Source: an uncultured Lachnospiraceae bacterium
GTDB lineage: Bacteria; Bacillota; Clostridia; Lachnospirales; Lachnospiraceae
Direction of reading: 5' to 3'
DNA: 64,000 nt
Assembly: GCA_910579685.1 (NCBI GenBank)
Contig: CAJTVN010000006.1
Location: 70,510 to 134,509 of the forward strand
Numbering within the stretch: the stretch's first letter is position 1; every line of letters begins with the position of its first letter. The notes below the pieces were generated by a model. The model was not told the origin of the DNA. It saw nothing but the letters and a program-made list of their open reading frames with translations, and did no database searches. Of this stretch, positions 9,682 through 18,375 are shown piece after piece. The position numbers and the translations under genes are program-made.

Positions 9682-10739
9682 TGAGTGAAAAGATGAATGA
9701 GGAATTCCTTCAGAGCGTTGCGGATGTGCTGGAAAGAGCGCGGAAAAACGCAAAAGCGGCAATTGACCTTTCGATGGTTTACGCATATTTTGAAACGGGA
9801 CGATTGATTGTGGAAGAAGAACAGAATGGATTGAAGAGAGCTGCTTATGGAAAATATCTGATTCCGGAACTTTCGAAATATCTGACAGAACGTATTGGAC
9901 GTGGGTATTCCATCACAAATTTAAAACAAATGAGGAAATTTTATCAAGTTTACGCAGATGATAAAATTGGTCAGATGTTTTCTGACCAATTGACAAATCT
10001 GCCAACTGTATCAACCGGGAGAAAATTTCCTCTTAGCTGGTCACATTATTTAAAGCTAATGCGCATAGATAATGTGGATGAGCGGCATTTTTATGAAATT
10101 GAAGCCACTCAGAATCATTGGGGCATTGAAGAATTGAAAAGGCAATTTGATAGTGCATTGTATGAGCGTCTTGCTCTTAGCCGCAATAGGGATAAAGTAA
10201 TGGAACTGTCTGAAAAGGGACAGATTATTGAAAAGCCACGGGACATGCTGAAAGATCCGTATATTCTGGAATTTACCGGTTTGCAGGAACGGGCAGAATA
10301 TTCAGAAACGGAGCTGGAAAGCAGGCTTTTGAATCATTTACAGGAGTTTTTGCTGGAGTTGGGAAAGGGATTTGCTTTTATTGGCAGACAGGTTCGATTT
10401 ACGTTTGATGAACAACATTTTCGTGTCGATTTGGTGTTTTATAACCGTTTATTACAGTGTTTTGTTCTTTTTGATTTAAAACTCGGCAGTTTAACACATC
10501 AGGATTTGGGACAAATGCAGATGTATGTTAATTATTATGACCGATATGAAAAAACATCAGAGGAAAAACCTACGGTTGGTATTTTGCTTTGCCAAGAGAA
10601 AAGTGATGCGCTTGTTGAGTTGACATTGCCTGATAACGCTAATATTTATGCCTCAAAATATGAATTATACTTGCCAGACAAAAAATTGCTGCAGGAAAAG
10701 TTGAAGCAGTGGACACAGGAGGAAAACGGCAGTGAGTGA
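9681..10739 (+). CDS. DUF1016/YhcG-type PD-(D/E)XK nuclease-fold protein
   Basis: A 352-residue protein of the YhcG (DUF1016) type. It has a helical N-terminal DNA-binding-like domain (GRGYSITNLKQMRKFY) and a C-terminal nuclease fold. Putative active-site residues are Asp250 and the Asp265-Leu-Lys267 triplet (VDLVFY...VLFDLKLG), a variant with Asp where Glu is commoner. The ATG shares one base with the mod stop (TAATG), and the res gene starts eight bases before this stop. It is not a standard type III subunit. The tight coupling suggests a function inside the system, perhaps a second nuclease or an anti-invader backup. Family assignment is firm; role is inferred. Confidence 0.85.
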   Translation: MSEKMNEEFLQSVADVLERARKNAKAAIDLSMVYAYFETGRLIVEEEQNGLKRAAYGKYLIPELSKYLTERIGRGYSITNLKQMRKFYQVYADDKIGQMFSDQLTNLPTVSTGRKFPLSWSHYLKLMRIDNVDERHFYEIEATQNHWGIEELKRQFDSALYERLALSRNRDKVMELSEKGQIIEKPRDMLKDPYILEFTGLQERAEYSETELESRLLNHLQEFLLELGKGFAFIGRQVRFTFDEQHFRVDLVFYNRLLQCFVLFDLKLGSLTHQDLGQMQMYVNYYDRYEKTSEEKPTVGILLCQEKSDALVELTLPDNANIYASKYELYLPDKKLLQEKLKQWTQEENGSE

Positions 10740-13700
10740 TATGAAATTCAAATTCACCATACAGCCTTATCAGACTGAGGCCGTGGAAAGCGTGATAAAT
10801 GTCTTTGCAGGCCAGCCTTTCAATGATCGTTTTACCTACCGCAGGGATGCTCGGATCGAGCGTGATATCACCAATTGGAAGATGTCGGATGAAGAGCTGT
10901 ATATAGGTTTTGCCAATGCAAAGGTGCAGCTTGATGACACTCAGCTTCTAGAAAATATCCGCAGAGTCCAGACACGCAATAATCTCAAGCTTGCAAACAC
11001 GGTTGCTTCAAATGGGCTTGGAGCCTGTTCTCTTGATGTGGAGATGGAGACGGGTACAGGGAAAACCTATGTTTATATCAAGACGATGTTCGAGCTGAAT
11101 AAGCAGTATGGCTGGAACAAATTCATAGTGGTGGTTCCAAGTATCGCTATCCGTGAGGGTATTTACAAGAGCTTTGAAACAATGCAGGAACACTTCATGG
11201 AGCATTATGGAAAGAAGGCGAGATTTTTTGTATATGATTCCAAGAATTTAGCTCAGATAGATAACTTTAGCCAGAGTGCGGATATTCATGTCATGATCAT
11301 CAATATGCAGGCATTTAATGCCCGTGGAAAAGACGCAAGACGTATCCGAACGGAATTAGATGATTTCGGCAGCAGAAAACCGATTGATGTGATCAAAGCA
11401 AACCGTCCGATTGTGATTCTGGATGAACCGCAGAAAATGGGAGGTACTGCGACACAGGAGGGGCTGAAAGAATTTAACCCGTTGTTCTGCCTGAATTATT
11501 CAGCAACCCATAAGCAGCACCATACACTTGTTTATGTACTGGATGCTTTGGATGCATATAATAAGCGGTTGGTTAAAAAAATAGAAGTAAAAGGCTTTGA
11601 TATTAAGAATCTTCGCGGTACGGACAGATATCTCTTTCTTGAGCAAATTGTTATATCGCCGAAGAAACCGCCAATGGCCCGGTTAGAATTTGAAATTGAA
11701 TATAACAAATCAATTAACCGTGAAACAAGAGTGGTGGGTGTTGATGACGATCTTTTTGCGATTTCTAAAAATATGGAGCAATACAGGGGATTTCGTGTCA
11801 ATGAGATTGATCCGATTCAGGCAACGGTGTCATTTACTAATGGTGTGGTTATCCACGCAGGCGAAGTGGTGGGGGATGTTTCTGAGGCGGATTTAAGAAG
11901 GGTACAGATAAGGGAGACGATCCGTTCTCATTTTGAAAAGGAGAAAGAATTGTTTTCAAAGGGAATTAAGGTGCTTTCTCTGTTTTTTATTGACGAGGTT
12001 GCAAAGTATCGTAAATATGATGAAGATGGAAATGAGATTAATTCGGAGTATGGGGTAATCTTTGAGAAGGAATATGTGGATATTCTGAATGAGTATCTTA
12101 CTTTGTTTAACACACCGTATGAGCAGTACCTGCGCGGTATTGAAGTACATCAGACACATACCGGATATTTCAGCATTGACAAGAAAGGACGTAAAATTGA
12201 CAGCTCTACCAGACGAGGAAGTGATGAAAGCGATGATATATCGGCATATGAGTTGATTTTAAGGGATAAGGAAAAACTGTTGTCATTCACCAATCCTGTC
12301 CGTTTCATTTTCTCCCATTCTGCACTCAGAGAGGGATGGGATAACCCGAATGTTTTTCAGATTTGTACCTTAAAGCACGGAGGCAGCTCTCCAACGCAGA
12401 AACGGCAGGAGGTCGGAAGAGGGCTGAGACTTTGTGTGAATCAGGATGGTGACCGTATGGATGCAGATACCCTTGGTGGCCAGGTTCAGCAGATCAATCA
12501 GCTTACAGTTATTGCGGCAGATGGGTATAAGGATTTTGTTGCAGATTTGCAGCAGGGCATTCGGGATGATCTGTATGAGCGTCCCACGAGGGCTACAGCT
12601 GAATATTTTATTGGAAAGACGCTTACGATCGGCGGCAATGATATTATGGTTTCGGATAAGCAGGGAAGAGATATTTATCGTTATCTTGTGAGAAATGATT
12701 ATATTGATGATGACGATTGTGTGACTGATCGGTATCGTGCAGATTTGGCAGGAGGCGTGCTTGCAAGGCTGCCGGAAAGCTGTAAGGATATCAGTGATGG
12801 CGTTCATGCACTTATTCAAAATATTTTTGATGAGCATGCATTGGATGATATGATCAGCAACGGTCATAAGACAAAAATTCAGGAAAATGCACTGAATGAT
12901 AATTTCTACAAGAAAGAGTTTCAGATGCTATGGAATTATATCAATCATAAATACGCATATTCAGTAGAGTTTGACAGCGAAGAGTTGATCAGAAAGGCGA
13001 TTGCTCACATTGATGATAAGATGTTTGTCGCCAAGCTGCAATATACTGTGACAACCGGTGAGCAGGGCAGTGATTGGAATGCAGCTAAATTAAAGAACGG
13101 AGCAGGATTTGTGGCAGAAAAAAGTCAAACATATACCTTGGAGCGTCCGGAAGGAAGCCTTGTGAAATATGATCTTGTGGGAAAAATTGCTGAGGGTGCG
13201 AAACTGACAAGAAGATCGGCAGCAAGAATCCTCGCAGGTGTAAAGCCCAATATCTTTGCAATGTTCAGAAATAACCCGGAAGAGTTTATTGCAAAGGCAA
13301 TTCGTTTAATCAATGAGCAAAAAGCCACTATGATTGTAGAACAGATTACATATAATAAAGCAGATGGCAGTTATGATGCAAATATATTTACTGCAGAGAA
13401 AAACACAGATTTTACCAGGGCATACCGTGCAAAAAAGAATGTGCAGGATTATGTGTTTTCAGATGGATATGCCAGGGATGGCCAGAGCATAGAACGCAGG
13501 TTTGCGGAGGATATGGATTTGGCAGATGAAGTATGTGTGTATGCAAAGCTGCCGAAAGGCTTTTCCATTCCTACACCTGTGGGGAATTACTCGCCGGATT
13601 GGGCGATTGCTTTTCAAAAGGGAAAAGTAAAACATATTTATTTTGTCGCAGAGACAAAAGGAACTATGGAAACGCTGAGTCTGAAACCAATTGAAAAGGC

Positions 13701-13809
13701 AAAGATACACTGCGCAAAAAAATTGTTCGAAAACCTGTCCGGAGAGGATGTTGTTTATGATACAGTGGACAGCTATCAACATCTGTTGGACATCATGGAA
13801 AGCCGATAA
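10732..13809 (+). CDS. res: Type III restriction endonuclease subunit (Res)
   Basis: A 1025-residue helicase-nuclease. Walker A is ETGTGKT at residues 106-112 and the Walker B box is DEPQ at 231-234. Helicase motifs continue to about residue 570 (GRGLRLCVNQ region). A C-terminal endonuclease domain follows with Asp956 in SPDW and Glu974-Thr-Lys976 in VAETKG, the signature of type III Res proteins. All expected motifs are intact. The GTG start has AGGAGG nine bases upstream and overlaps the preceding stop by eight bases. Together with Mod it should cleave DNA carrying unmodified sites in an ATP-dependent manner. It is the last gene of the island. Confidence 0.95.
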   Translation: MSDMKFKFTIQPYQTEAVESVINVFAGQPFNDRFTYRRDARIERDITNWKMSDEELYIGFANAKVQLDDTQLLENIRRVQTRNNLKLANTVASNGLGACSLDVEMETGTGKTYVYIKTMFELNKQYGWNKFIVVVPSIAIREGIYKSFETMQEHFMEHYGKKARFFVYDSKNLAQIDNFSQSADIHVMIINMQAFNARGKDARRIRTELDDFGSRKPIDVIKANRPIVILDEPQKMGGTATQEGLKEFNPLFCLNYSATHKQHHTLVYVLDALDAYNKRLVKKIEVKGFDIKNLRGTDRYLFLEQIVISPKKPPMARLEFEIEYNKSINRETRVVGVDDDLFAISKNMEQYRGFRVNEIDPIQATVSFTNGVVIHAGEVVGDVSEADLRRVQIRETIRSHFEKEKELFSKGIKVLSLFFIDEVAKYRKYDEDGNEINSEYGVIFEKEYVDILNEYLTLFNTPYEQYLRGIEVHQTHTGYFSIDKKGRKIDSSTRRGSDESDDISAYELILRDKEKLLSFTNPVRFIFSHSALREGWDNPNVFQICTLKHGGSSPTQKRQEVGRGLRLCVNQDGDRMDADTLGGQVQQINQLTVIAADGYKDFVADLQQGIRDDLYERPTRATAEYFIGKTLTIGGNDIMVSDKQGRDIYRYLVRNDYIDDDDCVTDRYRADLAGGVLARLPESCKDISDGVHALIQNIFDEHALDDMISNGHKTKIQENALNDNFYKKEFQMLWNYINHKYAYSVEFDSEELIRKAIAHIDDKMFVAKLQYTVTTGEQGSDWNAAKLKNGAGFVAEKSQTYTLERPEGSLVKYDLVGKIAEGAKLTRRSAARILAGVKPNIFAMFRNNPEEFIAKAIRLINEQKATMIVEQITYNKADGSYDANIFTAEKNTDFTRAYRAKKNVQDYVFSDGYARDGQSIERRFAEDMDLADEVCVYAKLPKGFSIPTPVGNYSPDWAIAFQKGKVKHIYFVAETKGTMETLSLKPIEKAKIHCAKKLFENLSGEDVVYDTVDSYQHLLDIMESR

Positions 13810-13841
13810 GAGGAACAAGGCGGTTCCAGGAGGTGAAGGCC

Positions 13842-14726
13842 ATGCGTATTTTGATTACAGGTTCAAACGGTTATTTGGGGAAAAGGCTGGTAAAAAGATA
13901 TGGAGACCGTCATGAGATCTATGCGGCCACTCACGAGAATCTTGACTTTACGGATGAGGATAATATCAGGGCGGTTTTTGAGAGCTTCAGGCCGGAGGTG
14001 GTCGTCCACTGCGGTGCCATTTCGGATGTGGGGGCCTGCGGCAGGAATCCTGAAAAATCTTTAAAGGTTAATGTATACGGAACGCAGAACATGGCAAGAG
14101 CCAGCGCAGATGCTGGCGCTAAGATGGTTTTCTGCAGCTCGGATCAGGTTTATGCGCAGGCTGCGCCGCAGATGGTTGGCAGGGATTTTTATCTTCCTCA
14201 CAGGGAGGCAGTAAAGACTGAGCCGGTGCCTGTATACGGACAGCACAAGTTAATGGCCGAGGCGCTTTGCATGGAAGAAAATCCGAAAAGTGTGATTCTG
14301 CGGCTTTCCTGGATGTATGATGTTCCGGACGAGGCTGAGCGGGAGAGAGGAAAAGGGATGTTTGCGGAGGAGCTTAAAACAGCCATTGCAGAAGGACAGG
14401 CCCTTAAACTGGACAGCAATACCTGCAGAGGAATCACGGACTGCGCCGAGGTGGCGGAAAAGATGGAAAAGGCATGGAACCTGCCGGCTGGCGTCTACAA
14501 TTTTGGCAGTTCCGGCACGGATTCTGTCTATGAGACGATCCGCAAGGTATTTGCCCGTTTCGGGAAAGCGGATCTTGTGCGGTGCGGCGGGGGCGGTGCG
14601 GTGCGAAATCTGCTGATGGATACACACAAGGCAGAAAGCGTCGGAATCCGGTTCCGAAGTACTGTACAGGGGTTATGTGAGTATATAAAGAGTGACTCGT
14701 GTTTTTACCACAAACATAAACAATAG
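13842..14726 (+). CDS. NAD(P)-dependent sugar reductase, RmlD-like (SDR extended family)
   Basis: An extended short-chain dehydrogenase of 294 residues resembling dTDP-4-dehydrorhamnose reductase. It has the Rossmann motif TGSNGYLG near the N-terminus and the catalytic Y-x-x-x-K (YGQHK) near residue 130. The ATG at 13842 is preferred because AGGAGG ends eight bases before it; the upstream GTG at 13833 lies inside that ribosome-binding site. It starts 32 bases after res, but its base composition returns to that of the sugar genes, so it marks the island's downstream boundary. No other rhamnose pathway gene is nearby, so the true substrate is open. Confidence 0.82.
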   Translation: MRILITGSNGYLGKRLVKRYGDRHEIYAATHENLDFTDEDNIRAVFESFRPEVVVHCGAISDVGACGRNPEKSLKVNVYGTQNMARASADAGAKMVFCSSDQVYAQAAPQMVGRDFYLPHREAVKTEPVPVYGQHKLMAEALCMEENPKSVILRLSWMYDVPDEAERERGKGMFAEELKTAIAEGQALKLDSNTCRGITDCAEVAEKMEKAWNLPAGVYNFGSSGTDSVYETIRKVFARFGKADLVRCGGGGAVRNLLMDTHKAESVGIRFRSTVQGLCEYIKSDSCFYHKHKQ

Positions 14727-14837
14727 TTAAAAAATATGAAAAATATTTAACAGAGGTTCAATTGCCGGATTTCCGCCCGTCTGCTATTCTGGTATCAGCA
14801 TAAGGCCTGTGCAATCAGAATACAAGGAGACGATCCT

Positions 14838-15872
14838 ATGTCATTGGGAAAGGTAATTCGAAAATACAGAAAAATCAGGAATCTGACGCAGGAGGAAATG
14901 GCATCAAGGCTCGGGGTAAGCGCCCCTGCGGTAAACAAGTGGGAGAATGAAAATTCTTATCCGGATATCACGCTCTTAGCGCCCATCGCAAGGCTGCTGG
15001 ACATTTCCCTGGATACGCTGCTGTGCTTTCGGGAAGAGCTGACGAAGGAGGAGGTTAATGAAATCCTTCAGGAGGCGGATCGGCGGCTGAAAGAGGAGGC
15101 CTTTGATGAGACCTTCCGGTGGGCAAGGAAAAAGCTGGAGCAGTATCCGAACTGCGAGCCGCTGATTCTGAATCTTGCTATTTTTTTGGATGCGTACCGT
15201 ATAGCACACGAGGTTCCCGGGCAAGAGCAATATGACGAGTATCTGTGTTCTTTATATACTCGACTGCTGGACAGCAGGGAGGAGGCCGTGCGTGTCAGGG
15301 CGGCGGACGGTCTGTTCGGGTTTTACAGGAGAAAAAAGCAGTGTGAAAAAGCGGAAAAGTATCTGGAATACTTTTCCGTACAGAATCCGGAGAGAAAGAG
15401 GAAGCAGGCTGAGATCTATGCGGAGACGAACCGGGTGCAGGAGGCTTATAAGGCCTATGAGGAGCTTTTGTTTTCCGATTATCAGAGAGTCAGTATGGAG
15501 CTTCGCGGGATGTATCTGCTCTCCCTGCGAAATGATGACAGGGAAAGGGCGCGCTGGCTTCTGGTCAAGCAGGAGGAGATGGCAAGATGCTTTGAGATGG
15601 GGAAATATCAAGAGGTTTCCAACCGGATTGAGCTGGCAACCCTGGAGAAGGATACGGACAGCGTGATAGCCGTGATGCAGGAAATGCTTTCCTGCGTGGA
15701 ACGGCTGTGGGATTACAGAAATGCGCACCTTTACGAGCACATGGAATTTAAGGAGATAAGCGAGGAGTTTGTGGCGGAAACGAAAGAAAATCTGCTGAAA
15801 TGCTTCCGGGATGAGGAGACCTATGGATTTCTGAAAAATGACAGGAGATGGCAGGAGCTGGTGAAGCCGTAA
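14838..15872 (+). CDS. XRE-family transcriptional regulator with C-terminal helical repeats
   Basis: A 344-residue protein. Residues 5-60 form a Cro/cI-type helix-turn-helix (LTQEEMASRLGVSAPAVNKW). The remaining 280 residues are helical and Arg/Glu-rich, with a TPR-like pattern, as in a common Clostridia family of single-copy regulators. The ATG follows AAGGAGACGATCC. It is monocistronic, with a hairpin after it. Neither target genes nor signal can be deduced from the sequence. Confidence 0.87.
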   Translation: MSLGKVIRKYRKIRNLTQEEMASRLGVSAPAVNKWENENSYPDITLLAPIARLLDISLDTLLCFREELTKEEVNEILQEADRRLKEEAFDETFRWARKKLEQYPNCEPLILNLAIFLDAYRIAHEVPGQEQYDEYLCSLYTRLLDSREEAVRVRAADGLFGFYRRKKQCEKAEKYLEYFSVQNPERKRKQAEIYAETNRVQEAYKAYEELLFSDYQRVSMELRGMYLLSLRNDDRERARWLLVKQEEMARCFEMGKYQEVSNRIELATLEKDTDSVIAVMQEMLSCVERLWDYRNAHLYEHMEFKEISEEFVAETKENLLKCFRDEETYGFLKNDRRWQELVKP

Positions 15873-15918
15873 ACGGTATCAGAAACTCTGCCGGGGATAT
15901 GAGGGAAGAATGGTGAAT

Positions 15919-15939
15919 GGGGCTGCCGTTGGCAGCCCC
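15919..15939 (+). terminator. Hairpin after the XRE regulator
   Basis: A perfect 9-bp stem (GGGGCTGCC / GGCAGCCCC) with a three-base loop, 46 bases after the stop. The T-tract is poor (ATTGGCCGTTT), so termination is likely but not certain. Confidence 0.6.
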
Positions 15940-16094
15940 ATTGGCCGTTTAGATTCCGAAATCTCAACGGTGAAATCAGAAAATATGATAGACAATATCA
16001 GTTTTTGTATATATTTTATAATTAATTTTATTAAAATGAAATCAATAACCTATAAAATGAATAAAATCTGCGCTTGCGGGAGGGGGAATGTGAA

Positions 16095-16923
16095 ATGATT
16101 CATTTAAAAAAATGATCGGAGAAGAAAAGGGCGTGGCGGATGGAGCATACCGGAGCTGACCAAGAAATACCGGCCTGCAGGCGCACTGGCACAGGCCTGC
16201 GAGATGGGATTTATCTGTGCCAGTATTGAGTACCGCCTGGTGACGGAGGCGCCTTTCCCGGCTCCGATTGAGGATTGTAAGTGCGCCGTCCGGTTTTTGA
16301 AGGCCCATGCCGGGGAGCTGGGAATTGATCCGGATGCCATCGGGATCTGGGGAGAATCCGCCGGCGGACAACTGGCGGCTTTGGTTGGAGCCTCCTACAT
16401 GAATCCCCGCCTTGAGGGAAAAGGAGGCTGGAATGAGTACGGCAGCGGGGTAAAGGCGGTCTGTGACTGGTATTGTGGCGGCGATATGACTCATATGGGG
16501 GCCTATGAATGTCCGCAGGTGCGGGAGAGAGCAAAAGAGCTTGGAATCCAGCTGACTCTGATGCCGAGGCAGCTGGAGAATGATGAAAACAGCAAAGACG
16601 AGGTGCAGGACGGCATCTTTATGCAGATGTTTGGGAAACCGGGAAAAGAGGCTCCCGAAATGTCCATGGATATCAGTCCGATTTTCTATGTGGATCAGAA
16701 ACAGCCGGCCTATCTTCTTATGCACGGGGATTCCGACCAGGCGGTGACTCCGCAGTTCTCCTACAATTATTATGACGCACTGTTAAAATACGGGCATGAC
16801 GCCACCTTTGTGCTGGTTCCGCGCCAGGGACATGGATTTTTTAAAGGGCAGGGGTATTACGACATTGTTTTGAACTTTTTTGAGAAGAAACTGGTTTCCG
16901 GGAACCGACAGAGAGAGGAATGA
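16095..16923 (+). pseudogene. Truncated alpha/beta-hydrolase (esterase) pseudogene
   Basis: A long frame from about 16126 to 16923 encodes the C-terminal two thirds of an esterase/lipase of the acetyl-xylan-esterase type. It has the nucleophile elbow GESAGG, an acid (HGDSDQ) and a catalytic His (RQGHGFF). The first third, including the oxyanion-hole HGG segment, is missing. An ATG at 16095 with a very strong GGGAGGGGG site starts a 21-codon frame that ends at 16160, and the esterase continues in the next frame from a remnant GGW. I read this as an internal deletion plus frameshift in an old esterase gene. A shorter product from the ATG at 16204 would lack the fold's first strands. Confidence 0.75.
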
Positions 16924-16926
16924 GCT

Positions 16927-17279
16927 GTGAGAAATCCTGTTTACTATGAAGAGCTGAAAGAGATGGTAAAAGTACCGGTTTCCCTTCCGGAGGTGAGGGG
17001 GCCTCTTTCCAATACGAATACCTCCTATCCCTTTAATGCGGCAAACCGGGAGGCCCTGCGATCCGTGCAGGCAAAGTGATTTTGCCATACTGGAGGTATT
17101 TAACTATGCGGGTGCGGAGCGTCCAATAACGAAAATGCGGACGAATAGGAGAACGGCCTGGCCTATGATGCCCTGAGTCAGGTAGCGGCGACGATGAAAA
17201 TGGTGGAAAGAGGATTTCTTCTGCCGGAGGATGCGGCCGCTGTCATTTTGGAGGCGATGGATGTGAAGATTCCGTAACA
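16927..17279 (+). pseudogene. Decayed coding remnants of unknown origin
   Basis: This 350-base stretch before the next gene holds two protein-like remnants. One is a 50-codon frame from the GTG at 16927 (VRNPVYYEELKEM...) ending at 17079. The other is a frame ending at 17279 (AYDALSQVAATMKMVERGF... to DVKIP) that is broken by an in-frame TAG near 17147. Codon use looks genuine, but I do not recognise the parent gene or genes. With the truncated esterase upstream it suggests ongoing gene loss here. Confidence 0.5.
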
Positions 17280-17324
17280 GGGATCGTATGGGGACGGAAA
17301 AGGATAAGAGGAGGAGAGAAAATC

Positions 17325-18368
17325 ATGGAAGACATGAAAGTATTATTTGAAAAAAAGAGGAAGAAAATGGACATGGTGAGAAGCGTTTTCGGGGAGGAAA
17401 ACCTGGCGGCGGTTCCGCTTTTCGAGGATTTTCCCTGCTATCCCATGGATCGGCTGGTGGAGCTGGCCAAAATGGCGGCAGGAATCGAGGGACTTGATTC
17501 TCCGGAGGAGATCCGGGAGAGAATCGGGGCCTTCCGAGAGCTGAGGCTGCAGATTGCGTCGATGAAGACGCAGCGGACAAGGATCAAACTGTGGCCGGAA
17601 GGAAAAATTCCCGCTCTTACGGAATATAAGGACAACGGCGCATACCGCTATAATCACAATCCCGATTTTGAGCCGTATATGTATGAAATGCTTATCCCGG
17701 AAGACGTGGAGCCTAAGGGGGCCGTCATTTTGTGTGCCGGCGGCGATCACGGTTTTACTGTCTTGAGCGAGGGATATCAGGTTGCTGCGGATTTTAACGC
17801 TATGGGTTATCAGTGCTTTGTCCTGCTGAACCGTACGAACAGGAATCCCTGGACCGGAATGGAGGCCGGGGTGGATGCGGCGAGAGCCATCCGGATTGTC
17901 AGGGCGAATGCGGAAAAATATCGGGTGAGGGAAGACAGGATTATCTTTGCGGGCTTTTCCAATGGGGGGCTCACCGGTGAAGCCTGCATCCAGTATTTTT
18001 CCGGTAAGCAGAGGGTAAAGGACGTGTTTGCGGATTACGAGGAGGACGGGCTGGATCAGGTCAGCGGATCCATGGATGCCTTTCTGTGCATCTACGGGCC
18101 CAGGATGAATCATGATTCCTTCGATTACGAAAGAGCCGTATATCCTCCCGTATTTCATGCGCTGGGGCTGTTGGATTTTAATATGGACAATATCAACAAG
18201 CTGTATCCGGAACTGGTGAGCCATGGAATAACGGTGGAAATTCATACATTTTCAGGCGTTCCCCACGGGCAGGCCGGAAGCAGGCTGCTGGACGGATATG
18301 TAAAGTATCCGAATTTTGAGACCTGGGAGACGCTTGCAGATCAGTTTATCATGAATAATCTGAAATAG
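17325..18368 (+). CDS. Alpha/beta hydrolase (putative carbohydrate esterase), paralogue of 37843
   Basis: A 347-residue serine hydrolase without signal peptide, so cytoplasmic. A helical N-terminal region (about 1-110) precedes the alpha/beta-hydrolase core. The nucleophile is Ser212 in GFSNGG, and a catalytic His314 lies in GVPHGQAG. The start has GGAGGAGAG upstream. Its close paralogue at 37843 shares the whole layout, including the NHNPDF and CAGGDHG motifs. Position at the head of an arabinan-type locus suggests removal of acyl groups from sugars, but no substrate evidence is visible. It is seven bases before the sensor kinase and probably co-transcribed with it. Confidence 0.8.
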   Translation: MEDMKVLFEKKRKKMDMVRSVFGEENLAAVPLFEDFPCYPMDRLVELAKMAAGIEGLDSPEEIRERIGAFRELRLQIASMKTQRTRIKLWPEGKIPALTEYKDNGAYRYNHNPDFEPYMYEMLIPEDVEPKGAVILCAGGDHGFTVLSEGYQVAADFNAMGYQCFVLLNRTNRNPWTGMEAGVDAARAIRIVRANAEKYRVREDRIIFAGFSNGGLTGEACIQYFSGKQRVKDVFADYEEDGLDQVSGSMDAFLCIYGPRMNHDSFDYERAVYPPVFHALGLLDFNMDNINKLYPELVSHGITVEIHTFSGVPHGQAGSRLLDGYVKYPNFETWETLADQFIMNNLK

Positions 18369-18375
18369 AGGAATT

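Noticed and set aside
3931..13809. DISARM or BREX system
   Set aside because: A helicase plus methyltransferase suggested DISARM, but no DrmA/DrmB-like genes are present, and the Mod/Res motifs are those of type III restriction. BREX hallmark genes (PglZ, BrxC) are absent.
3931..13842. Integrase-borne genomic island or prophage
   Set aside because: No integrase, transposase, phage structural gene or matching direct repeats at both ends were found; only composition and the MITE-like element suggest transfer.
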